Shown: positions 1 to 9,800 of the stretch, one piece after another
Position numbering within the stretch: position 1 is the first letter of the stretch
Layout: the number at the start of each line of letters is the position of its first letter
Assembly: GCA_003452695.1 (NCBI GenBank)
Contig: DMNP01000247.1
Location: 1 to 17,739, forward strand
Direction of reading: 5' to 3'
DNA: 17,739 bases
Origin: Eggerthellaceae bacterium
GTDB lineage: Bacteria; Actinomycetota; Coriobacteriia; Coriobacteriales; Eggerthellaceae
Translations under genes and position numbers: made by a program
The notes under the pieces: generated by a model
Seen by the model: the letters and a program-made list of their open reading frames with translations, nothing else
What the model was told of the DNA's origin: nothing
The model's database searches: none

Positions 1-2
1 TC

Positions 3-314
3 ATCACGACCGACGGCATGGAAAACGCGAGCCGCAAGTACACGTACAGCGACATCCGCGCGACCATCGAGCGCAAGAAGGCCGAAGGGTGGGAGTTCCT
101 GTTCCTGGGCGCGAACATCGACGCGGCGGCCGAGGCGGACCGCATCGGCATTTCCGCCGACCATGCGGCCACCTACCTTGCGGACGACGAGGGCACGCGC
201 GTCATGCACGAGGCGCAATGCCAGGCAACCGTGGCCATGCGAGGCGGCGCATCGCTGGCGGGCGGGGCGTGGAAGCGCAACATCGAGCGCGACACCGCGG
301 CGCGCGGCAGGTAG
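3..314 (+). CDS. vWA-domain-like protein, 3' part only (5' end outside window)
   Basis: The frame is open from the window edge and reads ITTDGMENASRKYTYSDIR followed by GWEFLFLGANIDAAAEADR. This pattern is known from a family of von Willebrand factor A-like proteins of bacteria and phages, in which the TDGMENAS segment lies at the third part of the metal-binding (MIDAS) site and the FLGANID strand follows. The first two MIDAS motifs would lie upstream and cannot be seen, so metal binding and function are not shown. The visible 103 residues end in a polar, Arg-rich tail (KRNIERDTAARGR) without a membrane segment. The ATG at 18 is internal to the domain and is not the true start. A 129-bp gap with a possible promoter separates it from purB, so it is probably not in the same operon. 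Partner genes of this family vary, so no pathway is assigned. Confidence 0.7.
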   Translation: MTTDGMENASRKYTYSDIRATIERKKAEGWEFLFLGANIDAAAEADRIGISADHAATYLADDEGTRVMHEAQCQATVAMRGGASLAGGAWKRNIERDTAARGR

Positions 315-375
315 GCAATGCGTCAAGAGAAGCGTCCCCCTGACACACTTCGCCCGCTAAGCAATGAACAGGCCC

Positions 376-400
376 GACGCCGCCGCGATAGGGGCGTTTT
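376..400 (+). terminator. weak hairpin with T-run between the vWA gene and purB
   Basis: ACGCC (377-381) can pair with GGCGT (393-397) across an 11-nt loop, with one extra G-U pair, and TTT follows. The stem is short, so this is only a possible intrinsic terminator for the upstream gene. Confidence 0.25.
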
Positions 401-402
401 CG

Positions 403-411
403 TGGTATTCT
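403..411 (+). promoter_or_regulatory. possible extended -10 promoter for purB operon
   Basis: TGG followed by TATTCT at 403-411 resembles an extended -10 element (TGnTATAAT). No good -35 box lies 16-18 nt upstream. Transcription would start near 418 and give a leader of about 26 nt before the purB ATG. It overlaps the region just after the weak hairpin at 376-400. Confidence 0.35.
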
Positions 412-443
412 TTGCGGGTATCCCACGACAAGAGGAGAAGCAC

Positions 444-1787
444 ATGATCGATCGCTACACGCGACCCGCGATGGGGGCTATCTGGGAATTGCAGAACAAG
501 TTTGCAATCTGGAAGGAAATCGAGGTCCTGGCGTGCGAGGCGCAAGCCGAACTTGGCCAGGCGGGCATAACGCGCGAAGAGGCTGAATGGATTCGCCAGC
601 ACGCCGATTTCACGGTGGAGCGCATCGACGAGATAGAGCAGGTTACCAACCACGACGTCATCGCGTTCCTTACGAACATGGCCGAATACATCGACGCCGA
701 TTTGCCCGAGGGCATGGAGCCGCCCAGCCGTTGGGTGCACTATGGCATGACGAGCAGCGATTTGGGCGATATGGCGCTGTGTTATCAGATTACCCAGGCT
801 TGCGACATCATCATCGAAAACATTCGCAAGCTCGGCGAAGCATGCAAGAAGCGCGCCTTCGAGTTCAAGGACACATTGTGCGTGGGGCGCACGCACGGCA
901 TATCGGCCGAGCCCATGACCTTCGGCATGAAGTTCGGCAGCTGGACATGGATGCTGAAGCGCGACCTGGAACGTATGGAGCAGGCGCGCGCCATGATAGC
1001 CACGGGCGCCATATCCGGAGCCGTGGGGTCGTATTCCAGCATCGACCCGTTCGTCGAAGAGTACGTGTGCGAAAAGCTGGGCCTTGTACCCGACCCGTTG
1101 TCGACGCAGGTCATTGCGCGAGACCGTCATGCCCAGGTTATGACGACGCTTGCCACGGTGGCTTCCACGCTCGAGTCCATTGCCATGCAGGTGCGCCTGC
1201 TTCAGCAGACCGACGTCATCGAAGCAGAAGAGCCCTTCAAGAAAGGCCAGAAGGGGTCGTCGGCCATGCCGCACAAGCGCAATCCCATTACAGTGGAGCG
1301 CGTCTGCGGCCTGTCGCGCATCGTGAAGGCAAACGCGCAGGTGGCGCTGGACGATGTGGCGTTGTGGTACGAGCGCGACATCAGCCATTCCGGCGCCGAA
1401 CGCGTGGCCCTGGCCGACAGCTTCATTGCGCTGGACTACATGTTCGGCAAGATGCAGCCGCTCCTGGAGGGCCTGTTCGTCTATCCGGCGAAGATGGAGC
1501 ACAACCTGTGGCGCACGCGCGGCCTGATATTCTCGTCGAAGGTTATCCTAGAGCTTGTGCAGACGGGCATCACGCGCGAGGACGCGTATGTTATCGTGCA
1601 GCGCAACGCCATGCAGGTATGGGAAGACATCCAGAACGCCGTTGACGGCCCGTCGTATCGCGAGCGCTTGGAGGCCGATCCCGACTGCTCGCTTTCGTCC
1701 GAGCAGCTGGATGCCATCTTCGACCCTTGGGCGTTCCTGCAGCGTATCGATGCGATTTTCGACCGACTGGAAGCGGTGCGGTTCTAG
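444..1787 (+). CDS. purB: adenylosuccinate lyase
   Basis: This cytoplasmic enzyme of purine synthesis acts twice: it splits SAICAR to AICAR plus fumarate, and adenylosuccinate to AMP plus fumarate. The 447-aa length fits the shorter bacterial PurB type. The fumarase/aspartase superfamily signature GSSAMPHKRNP is at residues 271-281, with the catalytic serine at 272/273 in the mobile loop. Other conserved sites are NHDV (69-72), GMTSSDLGD (101-109) and RTHGISAEP (149-157), where His151 is the expected acid/base. The ending FDPWAFLQRIDAIFDRL is typical of PurB. The ATG at 444 is chosen because AGAGGAGA lies 5-6 nt upstream and MIDRYTRPAM matches the usual N-terminus. A longer open frame from 318 adds 42 residues unlike PurB. 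The citrate synthase gene starts 29 bp downstream, suggesting co-transcription. Nothing looks damaged. Confidence 0.97.
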   Translation: MIDRYTRPAMGAIWELQNKFAIWKEIEVLACEAQAELGQAGITREEAEWIRQHADFTVERIDEIEQVTNHDVIAFLTNMAEYIDADLPEGMEPPSRWVHYGMTSSDLGDMALCYQITQACDIIIENIRKLGEACKKRAFEFKDTLCVGRTHGISAEPMTFGMKFGSWTWMLKRDLERMEQARAMIATGAISGAVGSYSSIDPFVEEYVCEKLGLVPDPLSTQVIARDRHAQVMTTLATVASTLESIAMQVRLLQQTDVIEAEEPFKKGQKGSSAMPHKRNPITVERVCGLSRIVKANAQVALDDVALWYERDISHSGAERVALADSFIALDYMFGKMQPLLEGLFVYPAKMEHNLWRTRGLIFSSKVILELVQTGITREDAYVIVQRNAMQVWEDIQNAVDGPSYRERLEADPDCSLSSEQLDAIFDPWAFLQRIDAIFDRLEAVRF

Positions 1788-1816
1788 GAAGCACGCTGGA
1801 GGCAGAAAGGAAGACG

Positions 1817-3178
1817 ATGACCAACGCCAGCATAGACCATACGTTCGAGCTGTACGAGCTGTTCTCGTCCATTAACACGATCGACCCATCGTTCTACAAT
1901 CGCTACGACGTGAAGCGAGGCCTGCGCAACGCCGATGGAACGGGCGTGCTTGCGGGCGTTACCAACATTTCCAACGTGCACGGCTACCTTATATCCGACG
2001 ACGTGAAGATTCCCGACGAAGGGTCGCTTCTCTACCGCGGATACGAACTGTACGATTTGCTCGGGAGCCCGGGCAACGATCGCAGGTTCGCGTTCGAAGA
2101 GATTGCATACCTGCTGTTGCTGGGACATTTGCCCACGCGCGAGGGGCTGAACCATTTCGTCCGCATTATCGATTCGGAGCGCAATCTGCCCGACGGCTTC
2201 ACGGTTTCGCTGGTAATGCACGATATGCCGCCCGACCTGATGAACCTGCTGGCGCGTTCCATTCTGCTGCTGTATTCCTACGATACCGATGCGGAAGAGC
2301 GCACGCCCGAACACGAGATATACACGGCCGCCAGTCTGATTTCGCGCCTGCCGCGCATCATGGTGCTGGCGTACTATGCCAAGCAGGCACGTTTCGCGAA
2401 CGGGTCGATGATCATGCATCCCTTCATTCCGGGGCAGTCCACGGCCGAGACCATCTTGTCGATGCTGCGCCCGGACCGGCAGTTCGCGCCGGAAGAAGCG
2501 CGAATGCTGGATATCATGCTGTGTCTGCACGCCGAGCATGGCGGCGGCAACAACTCCACGTTCACCACACGCGTGCTGTCGTCTGCCGAGACCGACCCCT
2601 ATTCCACCTATGCTGCCGCCATCGGGTCGCTGAAGGGCAGCCGTCATGGTGGGGCCAACCACAAGGTGCTGGCCATGCAGGCCGAGGCCAAACGCGAAAT
2701 CGCCGATTGGGAAGACGACGGCCAGGTTGCGGATTTCCTTACGCGCATCGTGAAAAAGGAGGCCTACGACCGTTCGGGGCTTATCTATGGCATGGGCCAT
2801 GCGGTGTACACGAAGTCCGACCCGCGCGCGGTAATCTGCAAGCGCTTTGCCGAGCGTTTGGCCGTCGGCACCGAATTCGAAGCCGAGCTGAACCTGCTGA
2901 AGAGCATCGAGCGGCTCTCGCCGGAAATCCTGCGCACCGTGAAAGGCACGTCCAAGGACGTGTGCGCCAACGTGGACATGTATTCGGGCATGGTGTATTC
3001 GATGCTCGGCATTCCCGAGGACCTGTTCACGCCCTTGTTCGCATGTGCGCGCATGGCGGGTTGGGCGGCGCACCGCTTCGAGGAAATCGTGTCGGGTAAA
3101 CGCATTATCCGGCCTGCTTACAAGGCTACGTTCCCGGCGCGCCAACCGCGCCCCTACGTGCCCATCGACGAGCGATAG
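1817..3178 (+). CDS. citrate synthase (citrate/2-methylcitrate synthase family)
   Basis: The protein condenses acetyl-CoA with oxaloacetate to citrate; some family members use propionyl-CoA instead. It has 453 residues. The active-site elements are in order: LHAEHGGGNNST with the first catalytic His in the 238-241 segment, GSRHGGANHKV with the second at His277, GHAVYTKSDPR (327-337) and the catalytic Asp387 in CANVDMYSG. The N-terminal 60 residues, including NADGTGVLAGVTNISNVHGY, resemble the longer citrate synthases of anaerobic Firmicutes and Actinobacteria. The ATG at 1817 has GAAAGGA about 7 nt upstream. An open frame from 1727 would overlap purB and is less likely. In an asaccharolytic anaerobe the product would probably feed an oxidative branch toward 2-oxoglutarate and glutamate, which is inferred. 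The choice between citrate and 2-methylcitrate synthase cannot be made by eye. Confidence 0.95.
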   Translation: MTNASIDHTFELYELFSSINTIDPSFYNRYDVKRGLRNADGTGVLAGVTNISNVHGYLISDDVKIPDEGSLLYRGYELYDLLGSPGNDRRFAFEEIAYLLLLGHLPTREGLNHFVRIIDSERNLPDGFTVSLVMHDMPPDLMNLLARSILLLYSYDTDAEERTPEHEIYTAASLISRLPRIMVLAYYAKQARFANGSMIMHPFIPGQSTAETILSMLRPDRQFAPEEARMLDIMLCLHAEHGGGNNSTFTTRVLSSAETDPYSTYAAAIGSLKGSRHGGANHKVLAMQAEAKREIADWEDDGQVADFLTRIVKKEAYDRSGLIYGMGHAVYTKSDPRAVICKRFAERLAVGTEFEAELNLLKSIERLSPEILRTVKGTSKDVCANVDMYSGMVYSMLGIPEDLFTPLFACARMAGWAAHRFEEIVSGKRIIRPAYKATFPARQPRPYVPIDER

Positions 3179-3187
3179 GAGACGGCG

Positions 3188-3613
3188 GTGCCGACGGGTT
3201 TGTCGGGTGCCAGCGCGCTTGCAAGCGCGGCCGCGGCGCCCACTTCGGAACAACTTGCCCTCTGGGCGGCCGAGGAGCTGTGGGATTGGCACGTGCGCAC
3301 GCTGTTCGCCCTCGTGTGCGTGGTGGCGGTCGTCTCGGCCATCGTGGTGTATGTTGCCTGCGGGCACGAGCGCAACCGTGGTGCCGATTCGTCCGGACGC
3401 GCGCGGCGCTATTTGGGGCGCATAGCGGTGGCGCTGGCCGTGGTCGGCGGGGCCGAGTCGATGTTTTTCAGGGATTCGGCAACGACGCTGCTGATAGCCG
3501 CAACGGCTGCGATCATCGGCTTCGTTGGCCTGCGCATGCCTGCTGGCGACGGAGCGCAGGCCGTTGCCCCGGACGATGTTCCGCCCGGCGATGGCACCCA
3601 GGCCAAGTCGTAA
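3188..3613 (+). CDS. small three-helix membrane protein of unknown function
   Basis: I do not recognise this 141-aa protein. Hydrophobic segments lie at about residues 37-58 (starting TLFALVCVVAVV), 75-91 (YLGRIAVALAVVGG) and 98-116 (ATTLLIAATAAIIGFVGL), so it is probably an integral membrane protein. The first 36 residues are Ala/Ser-rich, with an amphipathic stretch before helix 1. The last 24 residues are Gly/Asp/Pro-rich and polar. The GTG at 3188 is chosen because AGGAG (3177-3181) sits 6 nt before it and overlaps the TAG of the citrate synthase gene. This tight layout suggests translational coupling and a shared transcript. It is the last gene of the operon. No motif points to a transporter, sensor or enzyme, and its link to citrate or purine metabolism is only positional. 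Confidence 0.75.
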   Translation: MPTGLSGASALASAAAAPTSEQLALWAAEELWDWHVRTLFALVCVVAVVSAIVVYVACGHERNRGADSSGRARRYLGRIAVALAVVGGAESMFFRDSATTLLIAATAAIIGFVGLRMPAGDGAQAVAPDDVPPGDGTQAKS

Positions 3614-3658
3614 GTGCAGCAGGCTCCCGGTCGCAGGGCCGCGGTCCCGCAGGGGCCC

Positions 3659-3758
3659 CGGGGCGGGGAAAGGGGTGAGGGCGATTCTGCAGGCACAAAT
3701 CCTGTTAAATACTAGGACAGGGCCGAAGCCAAGCCCGAATCCCCTCTCCCCGTCCCCG
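3659..3758. repeat. long imperfect inverted repeat, purine-rich arm against pyrimidine-rich arm
   Basis: The arm at 3659-3687 (G runs, ending GATTC) can pair with 3737-3758 (GAATC followed by C runs) with one bulge and an internal loop. The enclosed 49 nt include a smaller CCTGT/ACAGG hairpin around an AT-rich loop. It lies about 45 nt after the stop of the membrane-protein gene and may take part in termination of the rightward operon. There is no T-run. Confidence 0.4.
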
Positions 3759-3779
3759 TCGCTGGGCGGGCCGTGGGCA

Positions 3780-3797
3780 GTAACCAATCGGGGTTAC
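3780..3797. repeat. 6-bp inverted repeat GTAACC/GGTTAC
   Basis: GTAACC (3780-3785) and GGTTAC (3792-3797) flank the 6-nt loop AATCGG. It sits directly before the stronger hairpin at 3800-3835. It is small and could be chance or part of a compound terminator. Confidence 0.3.
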
Positions 3798-3799
3798 CG

Positions 3800-3835
3800 C
3801 CCGGGCGCGCCGGGGCCATCTCCGGCGCGCCTGGG
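3800..3835. terminator. strong GC hairpin between convergent operons (candidate bidirectional terminator)
   Basis: CCCGGGCGCGCCGG (3800-3813) pairs with CCGGCGCGCCTGGG (3822-3835) over its full 14-bp length with one G-U pair and an 8-nt loop. It lies between the ends of the rightward purB operon and the leftward protease gene. Neither side has a proper U-tract (CTATTCTAG follows on the + strand), so termination without Rho is likely but not certain. Confidence 0.5.
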
Positions 3836-3856
3836 CTATTCTAGGGTGAGGCGCGG

Positions 3857-3889
3857 GATGATGCATTACCTGGCAGACAATGCATCATC
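3857..3889. terminator. perfect 11-bp inverted repeat just after the protease stop codon
   Basis: GATGATGCATT (3857-3867) and AATGCATCATC (3879-3889) are exact reverse complements around an 11-nt loop. On the - strand the stem begins 5 nt after the protease stop codon (TGA, 3897-3895). It could protect the mRNA 3' end or help termination. It lacks the GC-rich stem and U-tract of a classical intrinsic terminator, so a protein-binding dyad is an alternative. Confidence 0.45.
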
Positions 3890-3894
3890 TGCGG

Positions 3895-6800
3895 TCATTT
3901 AACAGTCGCTTTCCTCGGGCTGGCCAGGTTCGACTTCGAAAAGACCTTCTTGTACTTCGCCTTGGCGGACTTCGGAGCCTTCACGGTCAGGGTCTTTTTA
4001 AGGGCAGAGCCCTTACAAGCCGCTTTTGCGCGGGCCTTCTTGTTCAGCTTGGTGCTCTTCACCACCAACTTCGTCAGCTTCGGCGTCTTGAAGAACGCCG
4101 ATTTGCCGAGCTTCTTCACGCTGGCGCCCAACGTAACCTGCGATAGCTTCTTCATGTTGGAGAAGGCCTTGGGCTTCACGGTGGTCACGTTCTTGCCAAC
4201 GACCACTGCCCGCACCTTCTGCAGGTTCCTGAACGCGCCCTTGGCAACGACAACCACCTTGTAGCTGCGCCCGTCGGCCAGCTTCACCGAAGCGGGCACC
4301 TTCACCTTGGATGCGTTTCTGGCCTTTGTCAGCCATACCGTGCCCGCGGACTTGGTGGTGGCCACCTTGGCAACCTTGTAGGTCATGCCCGCCACCGCAT
4401 GCGACGAGCCCTTGGCTATTGCGGTTGCCGAGGCGTTCCCGGGCTTGCCCGAATCAGCACCCGACCCGGGACTGCCGGCATCCGTTCCCGAATCGCCTGC
4501 GCCGCCCGTGCCGCCCGCATCTTCGCCGCCCGTCGCCTGCTGGGCAACATACGCATCCGCAGCTGCCACGGCGGCGTTCAGGCGGGCCAGGGCGCTGGCA
4601 TCGGCATCGACGATGCGCCGCGCTTCGGCCGACAGGGCCGCGTACTCCGCCTGCACGGCATAGACCTGCTCCTTCTCGGAATCGCTCGCCACCGAAAGCG
4701 GCAGCGAACCAATGCGCTCCAACACGGCTGCGGCAGCCTGCGCATCAGCTTCGTCGGCAATGGAATCGACCGGCGTGTAGTCGGCGTCCTCGGACAGGCG
4801 CACGTCCATCAGCGCCAGGTAGCATGCAGTGGCGGTCCAATCGGCCACCTGGCCTCCTTCGGCCTCGTTCTGCGGCAGGAAGCCGATCATCGGGCCGCGG
4901 TAGTTGTATGCGTACACGTTCACGCCCTGCGATCCGCTGTACCAGACCAGCGGGAAGCCGTTTTTCCCGTAGGCGACCATCGGGCGCACGCCGTAGATGG
5001 AGGCGCCGTTGTACGTGGCGAAGTTCGCGCTGTAATCTCCCTCGCCCGCCGGGCCGTTGCCCGCAAGGTATCCCAGCGACACGTTCACCGTTTCCCAGCT
5101 GTTGTCGATGCCGTTCTGCCCGCTTTGGTAGAACTGCACGCGCGCGGCGGGCTCGTAGGGCACGCCTACGGCCTTTAGCAGCTGGTACAAGTCGTATCCT
5201 TCGTAGTAATCGGTGTAATCGGAGCCAGACCCCGTGGGCTCGGTGCGGTTCTCGTAGATGGCCACCTCGGAATAGACTCCCTGCACATGCCCGCGGTTGC
5301 GGCGCGCCAGCTGCTCTATCTTCTCCAACGAGACCACGGTCTCGCCCGCCAGCGCATCGCCCTTGTACACGCGTATGTGCAAGTCGGATTGTCCCTGGTT
5401 GGCATTGGCCGTGCCGCCGCATATGGCGTCCATGTCCGTGTACACGCCCCACACGTGCTGGCTGTAGTTCACGTCGTCGCCCACGCAGATGCGCGTTACG
5501 CCGCGCAGCACCTTTGCCGCGTTGTCGTCGGCGGCGCTTGTTTGGCCGAACACGACCCACAGCGCCCCGTCGGTGTTCGGCACGCCATCGCAGCCGTATG
5601 CCAGCAGCACGGGCAGGCCGCGCACGAGCGGTTGGCCCGTTTCGTCGTAGCGGTTGTAGGCCAGCGAGGTCAGGTCGCCGTACGTGCACTCCAAGAACGC
5701 GCCGCCTGCGGCCTCGATGCGCACCGGCGCGTCGGCCGGTATGTCGGAATCGCCGAACTGACGAATGACCTTCGCCAGGTCCATGCCCGTGAAGACATGG
5801 TGCGACCCATCGACGAAACTGTAGGCCTGCTCGTAGAGCGGCGGGTTCGTCAGGCCCTCGAACTCGTAGGCCATCATGGCGTCGTGCACGCCGTAGTACG
5901 TCCCCGACAGCGCAACCGCAGAGTACAGCAGGTTGCCGCGCTTGTACTCGGAATCGACGGCGTAACGATGGGTGGCCGTGCGCGTTACCTCCAAGCTGGC
6001 CGCCTGGCGCGAGGCCGGAGCACCCTCGTCTTCCAGCGTTACCGCGAACTCCACGTTCTCGGCCGGCATGACGAACGTGTAGGTAAGCGCATTTATGCAC
6101 GTCAGGCTTATCGGGGTGAGGAAGGCCCCCTGGGCCTTCACGTCCCGCACCTGATAGCCCGCGCCCACGGATATCTCGGCTGTAACCGTGTCTCCTGCAC
6201 GCGCGCCCTCGCCCGCGCTCGAAACCTTCAGCGAAACGCTGCCCGCATCCGCCGGCGCCTGGCGTCCGTCGTACAGCACGCGGCTGCCCAGCAAGTAGCG
6301 GTAGGACGTGTCCTGCTGGGCTTGGACCGCGAAGGCCACATCGCCTGCAGGAAGCTCGAAGGAGGCGTTGCCCGTCTCCCCGGTGCCGAGCTCATGCACC
6401 TCTTCGTCGGCGACGAGCTGCCAGCCAATCGATTGCACGCTGAAGCCCGCCTTGCTCTCCCATGCCACGTTCACCTGCGTGCCTGCCGTGGCGTATTCGG
6501 CCGAAACCGTTATGTCGGCCGCCTCGTTGGAACGGTCCACACGGTACGTCGCCAGCGCCGTATCGCCCCGAACCAGGTGGACGGCGGCCGCAGCGGAGCC
6601 GTCCGCGCGTGCAAAACAACCCCAGAGAGCCGCGTTCTCGACCGTGGCGCCGCTCGTGTTCAGCTTCCATGCCGTTTCGGGGCTGTCGAGCGAAGCCAAC
6701 GCTTCCACTGCGCCCTCGGAGTCCTCCTCGGGCGATGCCGCCTTGGCACCCACCCCCGTAAGCTGCATGGATTCGTCGGTCGTGCTGGCCACACTCCCGG

Positions 6801-9800
6801 CAGCATAGTAATTGTTCGAAAGGGCAGCCTCACCGCCGCTGCCACCGCTGCATCCCAAAACCGCCCCCGTGCGCATGTCGCCGTCCGCGGTCGCGCCGCG
6901 CACCTGCCCGGCGTTCAGGCAGTCGAAAATGCCTGCTCCGGCATCCGCCGCAGCGCCGCCCCACGTGTATCCCGCTATGCCGCCCACGCACGTGGTGCCG
7001 GAAACGGCGCCGAGGTTTTCGCAGTGCTGTATCTTGCTGGCACCCACATAGCCCACGATGCCGCCCACGTTGGCGCCGGCCGACACGTCCACGCAGCTGG
7101 TCACGTTGCGGAAATAGCTTCCGTACGCATAGCCCGCGATGCCACCATACGACCACCCGCCAGGCACGGCAACGCGTCCCTCCACTTCCAGGTTCTTCAC
7201 CGTGGCACCGTACAACGATGCGAACAAGCCGCTCGGATCGGCTGCCGATGCCTGCGTTATGCACAGGCCGGTAATGGCATGGTCTTGTCCGTCGAACACG
7301 CCTCGGAACTCGCTTCCATGCGACAGGCTGTTGTAGGTTCCGATGGGTTCGAATTCCGAACCGGCAAGGTCAATATCGGCATCAAGCGCTACGTATTGGC
7401 CGGTGAAGCAGCGGTCCTCCAAACCTGGCAGGGCGATGTCGCCGCGCACGAGCGCTGCAAACGTGCGCAGCCGCTCGGCCGTGTCGAGAACCCACGGGTT
7501 GTCCTCGGAATTGGCTGCCGCCCTGTCGCGCAGGTACACGCCCTCCGATTCGGGACGCACCTGTATGCTAATGGCCGGTATCGTGGCCTGCATGGGATCG
7601 TCGGGGTCGTCTGCCGTGGCATCCGCTCGCGCGTTCGTTACCAGGCAGCGGTACTCGGCCTCGTGCGGATCGGACACGTCCACGGTATAGGCCGCCCTGC
7701 CCGCCTCCTCGCCTTCGACGGGCACGGTGCCCGCCGAACCGGGTATGTCTTCCCAGCCTTCGTCGGCGCTACGCTCTACGCCATCCCCGACCACCGCGCG
7801 CCGTTGCCAGACATACGTGAGCACGCCCCCATCGGGCGAATCGACGACCACGTAGATGGGCCGTGCCGTGCCATTTTGGAAGTACAACCCCTTCCAGGTG
7901 CTTGCCAGGTCGGGCAGGTCCTGCGATAGCACGTCGGTTATCCATGGCTCTGCACTGCGGATAGCCGCATCGCCGTCGTCCACGTCGTCTTCCCAGGCAA
8001 GGTGCGGCACCCCGTTGGCCGATTGCACGAACTGGGTCGTCGGATAGCCGGACGACCCCGTGTTCATCATGTTCGCGAAGTAGGCCGTCTTCATGAACTG
8101 CAGCGAATGGTAATCGGCATAGTCGTACGAACTGGAATTGTTCGTGCCGTTGCCGAAGCTGCCCTCCAGGTAGTGAAGATTGGCCATGCCGCTGGACACG
8201 TAGCCCGCAACGGCGCCCGCGCACTGGGTGCTCTTGGAATCGGCGACCGCGCTTTCCGACAAGCTGCCGACCGATACGGCCCCTGCGTTGAAGGCCGACG
8301 CGATGCCCGCATAGTAGCCCAAGTAGCCCGCAACGCCGCCGACGCATTCGGCGCACACGGTGCCGTCGTCGTCTCCGCGCGCGTCCACCGTTACCGTACC
8401 GGTGTTGTACGCGCACGCCACGATGGAATAGTTGTTGTAGCCCACCACTCCACCGACAGATTTCACGTAGCGGGTGGTCACACGCTTGTCATCGTCGGTC
8501 GGCACGTAGGCGCGTGCATGCACGTCGGCGTGGTTGGCCACACACAGCATCTGCGCACCCGTGGCACCAACAAGACCGCCTATCTGGTACTTCCCCTCTA
8601 CGCTCGACCCCGCCAGCGTAGCGCAGTTCTCGATGCTGGCGTTGCCCACGTAGGCGCCCGCATAGCCCACGAGCAATCCCGCCGTTATGTTAGAGGCTCC
8701 CCTAATGGCACCGCCCACCACCAGGTCGTATATGCTGGCATCCTGCGTATAGCCGAACATCCCCAAATATGCGTTGCCGTGTGCATCGCCGTCTATTGAA
8801 AGGCCCGTAACGCGATGGGCGACGATGGTCGAGGGCTGGCTGCCGGCTTCGCCCGTCCCGCCCTTGAACACGCCGCGGAACGGGTGCTCCGGCGTGCCGA
8901 TGGGCGTCCAGTCCATGCCGGCCGGGATATCGATATCGCAGGTAAGATATACGATTTGCCCCGAAAAATCGTTGGCGCCACCGTTCACAGCCGTGCGAAA
9001 CGCCAACAGGTCGTCCAAGCCATCGATGGTGTATTCCGTAACGTCGACGGCAATCCAGTCGGACTTCACCGAAGTGGCGTTGCCCGGCTCGGTTGTGTTG
9101 GTAACTTCCACGTAGTAGTACATACGGGCAATCGACGATGTGTCGGCGTCGTAGGTGGCCCGAGTTGCATCGGCAATCGGCGTTCCCGAGCCGGCTCCCG
9201 TGGGCGACCGATACCACTGATAGGACAGGACTCCCCCGTCGTCCACATCGGCAGTTACCGAAAGCTCCAAATCTGACCCCTGCTTCACGGTAAGCGACAG
9301 GTTCACATCCTGCGTACTGGACGGGTTCAGGCGCCGGATGGACGGCGCATGCGCGTCGGCGTCGGAGCGCACGTACACCACGGCCGCATCGGTGGCGGCG
9401 CTGGCCTCGTCGGATCGCCCCTCCGTGTCGCTGACCGTGTTCGTGAACACGCAGTAGTAGTAGCGCGGCCCGCGTGCGGAATCGTCGGTGACGGGTGCCA
9501 GGCTGGCCACCGTGCCCGTGCCCACGGCGCCTTCGACCGCCCGCGCATCGGCGCCGTTGGGCAGCGACCCCGCATACCACGCCCAGGTGACCGTGCCATC
9601 CGCTTCGACCTCGTCGATGCGCGCCACGAGCGCCTGCGGCTCTTGGCCCACCTTGTAGGCATCGGCGGCCTGCACGCTGCGCGGATGCTCCACCACATGC
9701 GGTTCGGGGGCAAGCAAGGCGCCCTCTTCCACCTGCCAGGACAACAGGGGATAGTTGCGGCCCAGCTTGAACGAGCTGCCGATGGCGCCGGTCGTCGTGT

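Noticed and set aside
318..443. Upstream extension of purB starting at 318
   Set aside because: The extra 42 residues do not look like PurB, and a strong SD site lies just before the ATG at 444.
1727..1816. Upstream start for citrate synthase at 1727
   Set aside because: It would overlap the end of purB by 61 bp, has no good SD, and the added residues are unlike the family.
1784..3787. 667-codon open frame on the - strand over the citrate synthase and membrane-protein genes
   Set aside because: It is antisense to a clear citrate synthase, its product is rich in Arg, His and Gly without any motif, and long antisense frames are common in GC-rich DNA.
5287..7929. 880-codon open frame on the + strand inside the protease gene
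   Set aside because: It lies opposite conserved repeat modules and encodes an Arg/Ala/His-rich sequence without domains or a convincing ribosome binding site; it is a codon-bias shadow.
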